Source: Antedon mediterranea
Taxonomy: Eukaryota > Echinodermata > Crinoidea > Comatulida > Antedonidae
NCBI RefSeq assembly: GCF_964355755.1
Contig: NC_092671.1
Location: 6,645,001 to 6,709,000, forward strand
DNA: 64,000 bases
Direction of reading: 5' to 3'
Shown here piece by piece: positions 21,401 through 36,400 of this stretch. Position numbers and translations under genes: made by a program. Under the pieces are notes generated by a model. That model made no database searches. It was not told the origin of the DNA and was given only the letters and a program-made list of their open reading frames with translations. How positions within the stretch are numbered: position 1 is the stretch's first letter; each line of letters begins with the position of its first letter.

Positions 21401-24400
21401 TGAAAAATGTTGGTTCTGTTTTCAGTGTGAATTGACCTCATACTCCCAGGGTTGAGTTGAGGTAAAATTAAAGCTAAGCTGTTACATTGCAACTGAAAAT
21501 ATAATATACTTCCTGGAAACTGGTTGAATGCCCATTCTTGGTGATTCAAATTCGAGTTAAATAGAAACCATTTTATGACAAATTCTTTTTGTGTTTTTTT
21601 TTGTGTGGACCTATTTCTTATAAATAATTGTGTGTAAAACGGTATTCTCCTGTTCAATAGAAAAAGGCACTAAAATCCAGTTATATACAACTGTTATCGA
21701 AAGACATTTTTCTTGTGAATTATTTAAATGAAATATTATAATGACCTAATAAGGACCTCATTTGTGTAGCCTGAATGAACAAACACATTTAAACCAGGTC
21801 TTTATATTTAAAGGACACCATATTGCAGCGAGCCTGTCAAAAATAGTTTAACATTTTCAATAACCATATTTGACCTTCAATGTCTCAATTTTGTATGCTG
21901 AAAACGACAGTAGACATTTTCCCAAAAAAAGACGGGATCAATCGTGGAAATCTTTATATAACTTTTACAGGTGTAGAATTAGAATAGTGACAACACGCGA
22001 TCTTTATCTCGTTGCTCAGAATTCAAAATGTAGGTTTCCAGATGACGGAAATCTGTTCAAATTTTTTTTAGAATGTCTTGATGATCATCATCAATCGCAA
22101 CTTAAAATATCCTTAACATTTATAGAAAATTATAATATAAAAAGCCTCAAAAATTGCTTTTGCAGTAATTTGTTGTTTTGTATAAGTTAGTTTGATATAA
22201 AGTTTGCAGTACACTACGTATATTAATTCTGAAAAGAACTGTTGAGTTTCTTGACGCTTAGGTGTAGTTTGATAGTATCTTGGTGGTAAAGATGTTTGGC
22301 TACCTGATTCCTTTGGTTCAGAGATGTGAGGATTAACTTTGTTTGTGTTTTTCACTTGAATGAATTGTCACTTGAACAAATTGTCACATGAACGAATTGT
22401 CACCTGTATATCAGGACAGTGATTAGTCCTACATGTAATGTACCTAAATGAACTAATAACACAAAATACTATAGAAGCATGTAGTTGTTATTTACTTAAA
22501 GACCCCTTCCCTGCAATTTTGGACGTTTTTTGGAAAATAATACATATATATCACTTTAAAAACATTAAACCATGTCATTCCTTGTCTTATATGTACGTTT
22601 TATGGTAAATTATGATAAAAAGTGAGAAACAATGCACTACCTAAGTAGCTCGCGGCGATCGACCTCTCGTGGACGGTCTTAGGCCTAGCCTAGCTAGGCT
22701 TAGTTTTGTAGGCCTAGCTGGTAAACATCGGTAACGTACGAACATCATACGCTAGCTATATACCTAGCCTGACGTTGTATAGTTGCTGCATTAATTGTCT
22801 TTCTATTTTTGCCAGACTCCGTTGATACAAATTGGGGAAAACCCGGTATTTTCGCTGAAAACTTAGGAGTCTTCCATTTGTTTTGGCCTCACGATCGATC
22901 GAAAACAATAAGACCATATAGTATTATTTTTACATTAAATATAGTTTGTGATCTTAAATTAGATCTAAAAATTGTAGGGAAGGGGGCTTTAACAAGGAAT
23001 GAGGTTGGCCTTAAGGACCACTGTATTTAAAACTGATTTTAGAATAGTGTACAGCTGTAGAGAACATCATAACATAGGATATATTGTATTTGGAAGCATT
23101 TCATTCTCAATCAGGTTTTTTTAGTTTCTATTATTTTATTAAATAATATTTATAGCCCTAGCTTTTTGGATTACATGTTGATAAACACATTATCGTATGA
23201 TGCAATTTGTTATAAACATAAGTACAATTCATAGCTCGGCAGCTAAACATTGCTACCCCATTGCATGTTAAAAAGTAGGTGAAAATAATAATACACATTC
23301 GCACTAGTTAACGTTTTTCATTCCTGCGAATAATTTCATCTAATGGAAAACATTTTTTAAGCTTTGCTGTCAAGTGTGAGAAAGAAACTACAACATGTTT
23401 TTTACATTTTCTTGTTTTTATAGTAGTTTTTCTAGTTTATTATAAAGCAAACGAATCACTTTCAACATTTTAAACAATTATGTCACTTTTGTCGTGTATT
23501 TCAAGTCTAGTTTTTTTTAGTTTTTACAGTATAGTGTGATTTTAAGCAACGTTGAGATGTTATTGATTATAAACTAGTCGTATTTAAGTATATAATACAA
23601 TTATAACATCCAACCAAAGCATGGTGTCTAGACTAAAACAAAATGAGTAAGAGATGCTGTCTAAAATGTTTAAAATAATTTAGAATGTCAGAAACTGAAG
23701 CCTGTATTCTGCTTGGAAGAATGTTCTTTTTTTACAAAACAAATATGACAAAATAGCAGTTAATTTTTTCTGACACACTTTTTTTTGGTTAGTTACTTTG
23801 GCAATTTTCTTCCGATTTCTAATGTATGTATTTAGGAGAGCTGTCTCTATGTGTCTATCTGGAAAATGGAAACTAAAAATGGACTTTTAAATGTCAAACG
23901 TGCCACTAATTAAGAACTTACCGTGTGCTATGCCAGAGAGATTAGACGTACAGTAGTTTGATTGTGGTCGAGAAAGTGATTTTTTACGTTATAAACTTGA
24001 CCAATTGTGGCAGGAAAAGGTCACTATGAATAATTTAGTACAGTTTTTCTAACGGTCAGAAACATATTAAGCAAGAAATTTCCTTTGTGTATGAATGGCA
24101 ACATTTTCATTAATGTTGTATTGATAATTAATGTTTCAATCAACCTCCAATTCTGTTAGTCTGAATATTAATATTAATATTGTTTTCTTTTTTTATACAA
24201 ATCTACTGTACCTCCACCCAAACTGAACAGAGATTGTTTCATCATGCCATTAGAATTTTCAAACAAAATCTTTAACACCGGTTGCTTTAGTAAACCTGCT
24301 GGGCATGCAGTAGACTGTAGTAGCCATGCCTTGTAATAAATGGGCTACTTTGTTGAAGATATCTCTTTAGTGGTTCTAAAGCTTTGTCTACACTATCAAA

Positions 24401-27400
24401 CTAGTTTGACCAAAAAAGTGTGATGTGTCCAAATATAGTAGTGATATGCTTAAATATGGCATCATCATGTCCTAATAATGGGCATATCACATTTTTTTGT
24501 CACATAAAGTTTGATAGTGTAGACAGAGCTTTATGTAGTATAAAAGACAAGGATGTACACAAGCAACAGTTAAATGACCAAACGTGTTGCTTTATGTGTG
24601 GAACAATATAAAAAAAACAATATACAGTATAAAAAACCTGTGTACGTTTCTATGTAGAGGAATTTTTTTATGCAAGCATTAAAATGATCTAGCGGATGTT
24701 GACAGCCAATTCATTGTGTTTTGGTTTCGTACAAGTATAAAATGCCCCACCACTGAAACATGACTATATTGTGTTTAAGAATAGTAATAAATTGTCCTGT
24801 TTTATAATTCGGAAAAGGATTGTTCCTGAAACTCTTCCTGTTGACGACATACAGCACACACCCATCCTTTATATTTGTTGTTCATTGTGAAATAGTTTGA
24901 TATACAGTTTTGTATTACTCAATTAAATTGTCAAAAACATCCGTCATTCATACTTTATTAGTTCTTTAAGTTTCATTATTGTAATATTGTTTACATTATT
25001 ATCCATTTAATTGGGTTATGAAAACTATCACTTGTATTTTACTATCAATAAAAAGTCTATTCTGGTGTAATACTCTGATTTAGGCCAAACAGGCTTTAAA
25101 CCTATGCGCCCCCCCCCCCCCCCCCACTAAATTTTAACAGCCATGTCTTTAAAAATAAAATAATGTAATATTTTTATTTTTCTTCAACCCGACAGATTGT
25201 TTTATCATATGAAATATTTAAGGGGGACCCCCTTCCCCGCTCCCCTAATCTATAATGCTGGATATCCCCGAATTATTTTTTATTATTGTATCATTTCAGG
25301 CAACAATTATGTGGCAACAGTTATCAACTGTCGATAACTTTGATAGTGAATTTATTGAACGGCGACGAACTGGTCTTGAGGGCTTCTTGAGGCGGGTTGC
25401 TAACCACCATAAGCTATGTCAAGACAAGATATTTCATGGTTTCTTGCAAGATGAAAACGGTTGGAAACCTTCAGTGAATGCAACTGGATTCCAGGCTAAG
25501 GTTTGATTTTATTTTTTTAAATACGACAATCAGATCCACGCCACGTAACAGACAGCGCACGCAGCAGAGAATATGTGTAGTACAGTACTTTGGTATAATA
25601 ATTGTTGCAGCCAGACGTAAGATCAAAGGACTGTTACGGGTTCCTATCTTGGCAAGGGGAGCTCATTGTCCTGCTGTTACTAGATTACCTTGCCTGAACC
25701 CACTGATTGTTGTATATTGCCAATTGTAAACAATATCATCAATGTAATTTAAACAGCTCTGTTCAACTTCAATCAAAATAGTTTTTGTCTTATGATAACA
25801 ATATAAATTGATAATTGTATAAAGGTGCTATAAATAATATGCAGTTGATTTTGACTCTATACTGAGTATAAGCCATTCTTGAACTTACTGTGGGCTTTAA
25901 GTAGCACAGTAACATGTACAATGTTTATTTATTTAGTTAGTCTAGACCAAGGCTTCTATGCTAGCCCTACAGTTATTGTCAAATTTCCGATATTTGCCAT
26001 ACTGTGTACATACATTTGAATATGGATTCTTTTGTAAACTACTCAAGCTGTTGCAGTGAATTTCTAGGCTGCATGAAAACAATTGTATGTCATGTACAAT
26101 AGTCGACGTCACAACACAAAATTACTGCAAATTTAGACGATTTTTAGCAGTAATTTCTTTTCAAGGCAAGGCTTCGTGAGACGCCATTACCAAGTTTTTT
26201 TTTGTTTTTTGCTTGTACTTCAAGAAAAAAAACCCAATTCTTGTGGGACTGGGAGAATTTCTGACTAAATTGTCTGGGTGAATGTACAACTAACGCTTAT
26301 CATGATCATCATCTCGTACAGTAGCTGTTCATTGTGGTTTTGTCTTTACCACAGTTGTAAACAGATTTTTAACCACATACTCAAACAAAATTCTTATATT
26401 TTTTACAATTCTATTTTAATTTAAACAGCACTAGTATAAGTACAGTACTAGTAATTATCAATCAGATTTAGTGATTTTATTATTATAAATTATAACAATT
26501 TGATATGGTTCTTATGATTTCCTTGTATCAAAAGTTTGTTGGTACATATCCAAGATATTCAGATAGCTGTCATTGTCATCAGCATCGCTGCAGGTCATTA
26601 CTTCAATAAGGAAATCCGTCTGGGGGGATTTTCACTGTCTAATTATTGTGACCCAATTCACAAGGACACTTGGTGCTTTAAATACAATAGACACAAACTT
26701 TGATAGATTCAAGATCTGATAAAAATTAGTAACATTTTAAAGCTCTGTCTACACTATCAAACTAGTTTGAAAAAAAAAAGTGTGGTGTGTGCACAAATAT
26801 GGTAGTGATATGACATCATCGTTTCCATATATGGGCACATCACATAAAGTTTGATAATGTAGACAGTTTAAAGTACAGTGCAGTGTTTTTACTACAGCTT
26901 AATAAATTGCTTTACTTTAGTTAGTAGTTCTTTCATGTAATGGTGGATCCCACTTGTTGTACACTTCAAATAAAATTGCTACTCCCTTATAGTCATAAAT
27001 TCAGTATAACATGAATATAATTCAGATTAATTAAGTCCCTGTGAAGATAATTTTTGGAATCTAATTTATTTATTATTGTACTGTACCCACCCAATTTTAT
27101 TTTGAACCCTCAAAATAAAAGCTCTGTCTACACTATCAAACTTTATGTGACAAAAAAAATGTGATGTGCCCATATATGGATATCATGTTCATATTACTGT
27201 AATACTATATTTATGAATATCACTATCATATTTGGGCACATCACACTTTCTTTGTCAAACTATTTTGATAGTGTAGACAGAGCTTTACGATCTCAATCAA
27301 TGACAAACTGCTTTTGTGTCAAATTACTGATTTCCAATGACGCCAATTCCATTACATTACAAGAAGAATACTATATGCAGTTTGAACTTTACCGATTTGT

Positions 27401-30400
27401 TGAAGATTAGCCAATTTTTCCATCCTGCCAAACTTTTTAAAAGATTCTAAGAAGAACATGGTTGTGATTACAAAAACCTTCAGTGTGCTTTCAGATGCAG
27501 ATTACAAGAGACAGTGCATCAGTCTCTGATGTTGACAACAGGCCATGGAATAGAGCCATAACCATTGGCAATCATTCACAACATTTGTAGCAATTTTTTT
27601 CTTGTCAGACTGGAGGTGTGATAAACAACATCATGGTTGATTAGAAGTGGGTCATTTTGCGACCTACTACAGCTAATTGCCAATTTGGACGTTGGCCCAA
27701 ATCTTCTCTCAGACAAACAGTCCCTAGTATGCCAAAGAGTAGTGCCAAAGTTATTATTAATAAACCTCATATCGCTCAGCTTAATTATAGCAGATGAAAT
27801 TTTTTTCTCTCACCATGAAAATGTAAAAGTGCATTATGTTAAAACTGTGGGTTTAAATTGTTTCAATAAGGATAAGCATTTGTAACCACATGAATTGTTA
27901 ACATGTAATGATATAGTTTGGTGGTTAACATGATTGCCCTCCAATTCCTGGTCCTCTGTTCAATCCTGACCTAGTGCCAGGGTTGTAGCTCACGACTCTC
28001 ATACTCCAGTGCTTACAGTAAACTTCAGACAGGCCTTTTAGAGAGACTTTTTAGTTTATAAGCATAGATTATCCAATTGGTGAACAAAAAGTACTAATTA
28101 ATTGAATTGAATGCCATTACTTTTTATAGACCTATTAACTGTAATCTGTATTATTTTTACGAATGCAAAAACTAGTTTAAAATAGTATAAAAGGAAGTTA
28201 ATTATCCACATTAGCAAATTGTGGTGATAGCACATAAACGAAAATTGACATCACAATGTTTTTATTTTCAATAAAATAGATGAAAATCTTACCAGGATCT
28301 GTTAACGTGAACAAGGTACCAAGTGTTTATTGAGTGTTTGTTTGTATTAATATTAATATTAATATTTAGTGAGCTTTGAATTTTGAGACTGAGTACATTA
28401 CATTAGTTTCCTTTTTGTAACATGTAACAGTTTTTTAGAAACGTCACAAAACGAGAGTATGTGACATCATTTCTCTTCCGATGTTGAGTATTTTTTCCAA
28501 TGATTTCCTCACTTCAAAACTTAGTGACAAAATTTGATTGTATTATATGTACAGTACTTATAGTCTCAAAATTGAAAACTCCCTAATATAGCTGTTGTAT
28601 TGTGAGCATTGTGTTATCACCAAACACTACACTACTGTAGGCTACAATATCAATGTCAATGGTGGTAGATCCAGTCTATGAATAGAGTTGTGGAGAGAAA
28701 ATGATGGTTGAGATGATGCCAGCATTCGTCAAAACCAGTCACTGGCTGACATTGCCAGCATTTGTCACCACATGCCACTGACTGACATTGCCAACGTTCA
28801 TCACCATCCATCACTGCTTGACATGTTGCTTTCACACAAACACAGTGTTTCAGCGTAGACCCTTGCTTCCCTTATTGCACATAACATTACATTAGGGAGG
28901 TTTCGAATCTTACGAATACGATAACGAAAACGGATACGTCACGCATGCGTATTCGTTTTCGTAAGCCAGTAAAAATCTTTTTCGCATGGCAACGAAATAT
29001 TGAGGGCGTCGTCCAAAATATGACTGCGGTAAAGTTGAGCGAAGTGCAGGTACATGTTGCTTGGTGCTTGGCTGCCTAGGCCTAGCGTAACATCAAAGCG
29101 AGTGAGGACTTTAAAGACTGCTATTTATCAAAATTGACCTGGCATTTTAGTAAATTACTTTAGTAAATTACTTTCAATAAATCTATAATTATATTATAAT
29201 TATGAATCATTCCTGATTCAAATGCAAAATGTGCAAAATAGATCAAAAACTATACTCGTTTTGTAGTTACGAATATGACTGGTGATATTCATCAACACGA
29301 ATACGCTTTAAGAATATGAAATGGGGATCAGCTCAAAAGTTTCACAATGTGTGACGTATCCGTTTTCGTTATCGTATTCGTAAGGTTGCGAAACCTCCCT
29401 ATTATAACAAACACAATACATAACTGTACAGGTTGTGTGAGAATTAAACCATTGAGGAATTTGTTAAGCAATTTTTCTACAAATCTACAATAGCAAGTAG
29501 TGACCAACCGACACGGTAAAAAATGTTAGGGCAAAGCACTAAAAAACTATTAATTGTATTGTTTAATATTACAAATTCAGTAAACCTATAGTTTTATTTA
29601 TAGTTATTTTTTTGTTGGCCGTACTGTGCAGTTATTTTATGTAGTGAATTGAACTTCATAAAATACATTAGTACTTTAAAACCCCTACTTGGGGACACTG
29701 GGTTAGGTCCCTAAAGTGTCCCTTTAAAAGATGTTCTACTGTATTACTGTACACTTTTGTGTTGTCTGAAATTTGTGAGTGTTGACATGATTGTGCTGTA
29801 ATGTGATTCCAAGTATGTCTATTAAAATATGAAGCCATATGGACATGTAGAAACTCTTGATATTTTGCAGCTGGCCTATGACCTACCTGTGATGTACAGA
29901 CATTGTAATGTAATAATATTAATAAAGTTAAATTATTTTTTCTAATGTATTTGTATTAACCAAGTGTACAATTTTCTTGTAATAGGATTCCCTGAGTTTC
30001 ATTTTGATGTTTTAGGAAGTTTTGATGCTGTGTAAATTCCCCTGTACCAGTTATTGATGCAACTTCCACTGCAATGCAACTATCCAGCATGTTTCCTCGG
30101 TTTAGTTAAACTGAAAAAATAAGATGAAATTCAGATTAGGTCCTTGTGGTCCCACATAAGCCACAAATGCAGAGGCTACCATGACTTTTTTCCTTAAAAA
30201 AGTTTATTATTGTGCACATGTACTGTATACATAGGACCAAATTCTACTGTACTGTACTGTACTGTAAGAACACTTATCATCTCTTATATAACTACAGTAC
30301 TGTACTCCTAATCTAGATAGGGAAAGCATTAACAATTCTGATTGGTTGATGTTTAGAAATGTACAAATATTCATAACCATTTCTTGTATTTGTGTGTAGA

Positions 30401-33400
30401 TATTTTTACAATTAAATATTTTTTTTTTATATTTATAGCAAGATTCTCGATTGAAGAGCCTCAATGCTGCTTTTCGTCTCAAGAAACCAGATAAGTAAGT
30501 AAAAGATAAACACAATTTACAGGAGAATCTGTATTAAGAGGGCTTCTTTAGAACCAAATAAATAGGGGTTTCCCTAGGCTAAATAGGGGTTGGCCATAGT
30601 GTTAGAACACTACTTTGTTTCATAGCAGTGTTCTAATTTATTTGCAATTATTTCGTTACTGTACTTGAGAAAGTAGCCTGTATTCTATACAAAGGTTATT
30701 CAGTAGCAAATTCATAAAATCCATAACAATAACCAGGAGTTCATGATTTACAATGTTGATAAGATTTACTGGTATTTTTACCTTCACCTATGACAAATGC
30801 CTCTGCCCTCAACCACCATGAAATCGATAAACACCCAATTTACAACGTGTTGTGTACCAGCGTGTGATCAAACAATTTGTGATTCAACAATTTTGACAGT
30901 AAACCACTGCAAACAGCTAACATAAAATCACACACATGCAACAGATGTCATGAAACTTTACACTTTAAATACAGATGTTTGATTTGTTTGAATCTTGTGA
31001 ACACACCTTATTTATTTTATACAAAAATCCTTTTCCTGATTTACTTATCAGTAATAAGCCTTTATTCATACCGCCATGGTTTCTGGCATATTCCCATTCT
31101 GTCTTTATATAATATCGGTATGTTTAGGAGTATACCTGTATGACTTGGACTAAACTCTGTAAAGCTCTGTCTACACTATCAAAAAATTGTGATATGCCCA
31201 AATGTGGAAGTGATATGATGTCATGTACTGTATGGGCACATCACATTTTTTTGTCACATAAAGTTTGATATTGTAGACAGAGCTTTAAGAAAGGGGTTAC
31301 CATCATGCAAGATATTTTCATATAAGAAACTGTACAGGTACGTTCAGGAATACATTGCTGGCACTTGTCTCTGTATGAAATAGGCTAAATTTAGTTATTG
31401 TTTTTCCCTTGTTTAAACAACATTAAATGAGGTTTATAAAAGAAAAAAAGTTGAAAAATATGAAATAGGAATTCTCACGGTCAATGTACTTTATATATTT
31501 GATAAAAATGTCACTAAGTTGTGAATGTAAAAGACTGTATATCATTATATATTATGGGAGTGTTCATTTCGGTAATTGTATTGTGTGGTTTTAATCATCT
31601 TAAATGCCTGATTAGCGGCAACTTCATGATTCAAGTAATTAAATACAAAAATTGGATAATAGAGTTAGACGTCCGCTTTTGTACTCTGTAAATTTGCTCT
31701 AGTGTTGAAAAATGAATTTGACAACAGGATGTCATGGTGTCTACCCACTCGCAGCTCATTAAATATGTAGTATTTTCAAGTCATTTTGAAGAATATTTAT
31801 AATACACTATATAAAGTAAAGCCCCTTCTTTGAGAAACTTGTAAGTAAAAACCTTTCCATGAAACAATTAAAGGGGCAAAAAAAGTTTTTTAAAACTAAA
31901 GCTCTGTCTACACTACCAAACTAGTTTTTTAAAAAAAAGGTACATGATGTGCCCAAATATTTTAGTGAAATGCCCAAATAGGGGCATTTGATGTCCAAAT
32001 AAGGAGAAAATAAATTATTAATAACTAAAAGAATTACTTTTATAATATATATTATATTATTCTTATAATATAGGATACTGACAGAGGTTGACATTTTAAA
32101 CCCTTTTGTCATTGTTTCATCAGCTGACTTTCCTAGAAAAACCTTAAAATCTGGAAGAGGTCCAATGTTAAATTAAACAACTAGGTGGTAGGTTTAGAGG
32201 GGATCTGAAGGTTCCCCTTATTCTTTCAGTTTTACAATACTCCTGTAAATAGATATCAACTTATTACTACAGTTGTCATACTACCTTACAATTCAAGATA
32301 TTAGAACTTCTGAACCACGCGATACTGTATATATTTAGATGCATGCAAAGCTTATTTATACTCTCAATGTAACTTTTTTTTCTTGGCTTCCTGACATATT
32401 GCTTGGTTTGAAATCCTTTGAAAAGTACTAAATTAATGTGAACAATACATTGTAGGTGTAATAGCAAACAATGGCACTATAATTATACCACTACACACCA
32501 TTTCACTGTGACAGATGAAATTCATTTACAACCTTATTTCTACCTTGTTTTTTAGATGAACCATAGATTATGGACCAACTATCTTTGATATTAATTTACA
32601 ATAGATATAGTATTTTTCAGAATTAATTCTGGTTTTTAACAATAATATAAACTTTTATTGATGTATGGCAATTGCCAACGATTTGTCAGTGTCAGTGCTG
32701 TACATGTAGGCCTACACCTCCAGGTGTTGTATAAATCTTTAAAAATAGTCAATTGAGGAATTCCTGAGGATACTGGTATGTCTTAAAGGATTTAGAATTT
32801 TATCCTAAACCGGACATATCCAGCAGATGGAAAACTAGTTGGTTGGTGGTGTCATCACTATATTGTAGCTTCACTGCTAGCTAACACAGTAGTCTTGTAA
32901 TAAACATGATAACTAATAAGGAGATCTTTTTTCTTTTCACTTTTGTATCCGACCGTCATTGTTCTGTTTATCAGTGTTTTTTTTTTTTATGTTTTTAAAT
33001 GTGCAACAGTGATCACAAAAAGCTTCCATGTAATAGAACCATTAAATAGAACTTTTACCATGCAATAGAATGAATACTGAATGGCACATGATAAGAAATT
33101 AACCAATTAAATGGCAAGAATACACTAAGGTGTGATCAGAAAACTGATTCTTTTAGTCATATATGCCTTTTTTATTGTTTAATGCAGAAACACTGTACTA
33201 TAAACTTTCTTTCATGGAATAGCAGTACTACACCTGCCAACTTTCACACATTATACGTGCATGAACTTTTCCCATACAACATACGACTAAAACAATATAG
33301 TTGCTCCAAGCTGTTTGAGTCATAAACATCTTTACTTTATTATTAAAAACAACGCCAACTGCACTACACAATCAAACTTTATAAGACTTTGTGTCAAAGT

Positions 33401-36400
33401 GTTCTGTACTTCTTCCAACAAGCTGACAGATTGTGTCGTGTAACCAATAATAGAGGGTGCTATAACATGTTAAAAATAGCACAAAAGTCAGTATTGTCTT
33501 TAGGGAAAATAGTAGATTTTTCTTGTACAGTTACTATTACTTAAGCTCTCAAATTAAATCTATTCCTCATGTTTTCAAGTTGCTCGGTTTCCTGTATAAT
33601 GTTTTGTCGTTTGTCATCACAGTGTTAAATGTACGTTTATTATTCCAACAAAATGAAATTGAAACTTTTAACAATAAGATGAGATCAAGGAGATTTATAC
33701 TAAAGATGAGTAACAGTCACACTTCAGAAAACTGAAAGTAACAGGCTATAAACGAGAGTATAAATGACACAAAAGCCCCTTGCAAAAGAGAATTTAGCAT
33801 TTCCCTAAAATTGTATTTCCTATTGCTTAGAATGACAATTTTTTATTTCTATGATTAAATTTCAATACAACAATTTTAGTGCCATCATATAAGCAATTTA
33901 AAGATCAATTAAAAACAATAAATGAAATTTGATTACCGGTATTGTATACAGTAAAAACTTGAAAAGGACTTTTTTTCAAGGTTTTACAGTATTTGTTTAA
34001 GTTTATCACTCCAAGCCTGCATGTAGTCTCCCTGACCTGTTTTTAAATGATTTTTTTTTTCATTTTTCAGACGTTTCGAAGACCTTAAGAACTATTGCAC
34101 TAATCTACAGAGTAATATAACAGCATTGTTAAAGTTGAGAGCTGTAAGTAATGAGTCTCAAAGAACTCAATTAAATGCTTCAATGATGTATGGTACCATG
34201 ATAAACTATACTTGGTAACACAAGTAACTGACATACACTGTTAAGCTTCATCTACACTATTAAACTAGTTTTAAAAAAGTGTACTGTACCCAAATAGGGT
34301 AGTGATATACCCAAATGGTAGTCATATGACATCATGTCCATATATGGGCACATCACATTTTTTTCACATAAAGTTTGATGGTGTTAATTACAGTAGTTCA
34401 TGTATTCTTTGTGTGTTCATTTCTTCTATAAAACTAAGTTTTCAAGCCTGTAGTCAGGGGGTTTGAACGAACCCCCTTTTTCCTGAAATGCCCTTTTGAA
34501 ACTAGAGATCATCTATCACTAGCTCATGACGATTTAAAGCTCTGTGTATACTATCAAACTAGTTTGACAAAAAAGGTGTGATGTTTCCAAATATGGTAGT
34601 GATATACCCAGATATGGTAGTGATATGACATCATCATGTCCATATATGGGCACATCACATTGTTTTGTCACATAATAGTGTAGACAGAGCGTGTGGTCCA
34701 CAGAAAAACAGAATACTTTTTTATATATTTTAATCCACCACACAGTTGTAAATGCTCATTAGCACAAATGGTAGGCTATCTATGTATTACAATGGTTGTT
34801 TACACATTTTCAGAAATTAGCTGACAGACTGTATGGTATCCATAAGATCCATGGTAACTATGGACGTGTATTCAGTGAGTGGAGTGGCATTGAACATGAG
34901 ATGGGAGATGGTCTACAGAGTGCTGGTCACTATATGGACTCGTAAGTAAACACTTTTATTGTTACTATTGTGCACCACAAGAACACCCTCCTCCACATCA
35001 CCGAGTTTAGTTTACAGTTTACATACACTAGAGCGTCAAAACAAGCGTTTTGTATGTGTTTTGATAGGTGATGGGAAAGTGGTATAAATGTTCTCCAGTG
35101 GCTGTATTCACTATTCACACTTGCACTGAGGAAACACTTAATATTTAAGGGAAATGTCTCACTTAAGTGTGATTGGTGAATACAGCCACTGGACTGTATT
35201 TGTGAGTGAAGTGGGATTGAACCATAGATGGCAGATGGTATTAAAAAAAAAAAACAACCATTGGAAGATGGTGATAAGGGACCATCACATAGAGATTTTA
35301 TATTTTAAGTTTTAATTTTTAAGATTTAACCAGCCTGTTAAGTTCTGTCTACACTATCAAAAAAAATGTGATGTTCCCATATATGGATATGATAACCTCA
35401 TATCACTACCATATTTGGGGATATCACTACCATATTTGGATATATAAAACTTTTTTGTCAAAGTAGTTTAACAGTGTAAACAGAGCTTTAGTGGCGATGA
35501 CTCGCTGTTGGATTGGAATAAAATAAATAAATACATTTTTCAGTGGTCTCATAAATGGACATTTCTGTGGGACACCATTAGTTTTGTTCTGATAGGAATT
35601 ATTGATTACTTGGGAAAAAATCTCAACAGAGTAGTTTATCATGGTCTCATAGTGTCTTGGCTTTTGGCAACATGTTCTTTATGTTTCTTCACCGGTGCAA
35701 TATTTACTGCCTTTAGTAGTAGTGACTATCTTTTTTTTGTTGAAAAATGGTGACTACTACATACAGTATTTTTGACAGGACGTTTTCAGTATACAGACAG
35801 TTTCGGTGTCCTTATTTTAACTTCTCAACACAATGCATGTTCTCACCCTTGAAAGTAATGTGTCTTGACTTTCTTAACCTTGCCCCAGTTATTAGTCCAT
35901 CTAGAGCTTATGTGTATTGACTTTAACCACCCACTTCACATTTACAAGGTATGTATAATTGGAGTTGCAGACTCAATTATGAGATGATGTCATAGACAAG
36001 ACAAAGGTGATTGAGGAAATCCACCTAGGCACCTGTTTAGCACATCCTTACCTGATGGCTATATCATCCTATTGTTCTTATGTATTATCCAACATTACTT
36101 CCGCTGTGAAGTATAAAAAAGTTAAACAGCGCCCACGTTATTGTTTTATTTTAGATCATCCCTGGGTGAGTATTTTTAACCCGAAATGACAGGGCTGAGA
36201 TGACCAGTACACTAGGGTAATTAAACCTCCTACTCATTCTGAAAGTTGCACTGAATGCACATGAACCAGATGTGTACACTGTGCCTCCAATTTTAAATCC
36301 TGAGAAGATTTGTTCTACCACCAGAACTATGGCTAAGAGGAGAGGCTTGAACCTGTGCCGATTTTATGGTTGCCTCAACCACTCAACCATGTGATGTCTT

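Larger units (their letters stand above)
21200..25299 (+). other. SNX4 intron 3: TTAA MITE, palindromic MITE and tandem repeats
   Basis: No exon was recognised. It holds a short 17-bp repeat (22353-22400), a TTAA-flanked element (22497-22992), one copy of the palindromic MITE (24378-24533) and a C-homopolymer (about 25108-25126). The rest is AT-rich. Confidence 0.6.
25501..30438 (+). other. SNX4 intron 4: MITE-rich
   Basis: It contains two copies of the palindromic MITE, one SINE, a 46-bp degenerate repeat and a 505-bp MITE with long inverted termini. No exon recognised; the reading frames here overlap MITE sequence or lack splice context. Confidence 0.6.
30495..34070 (+). other. SNX4 intron 5: MITE copies 6 and 7 only
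   Basis: Two palindromic MITE copies (31160-31287 and 31898-32006). No exon, RNA gene or other repeat was recognised. Confidence 0.6.

Noticed and set aside
22809-23030. Open frame MPDSVDTNWGKPG
   Set aside because: It lies almost wholly inside the TTAA-flanked MITE, with no homology and no splice partners.
25478-25729. Open frame overlapping the end of an SNX4 exon
   Set aside because: It is in another frame and runs into intron sequence after the GT donor at 25501.
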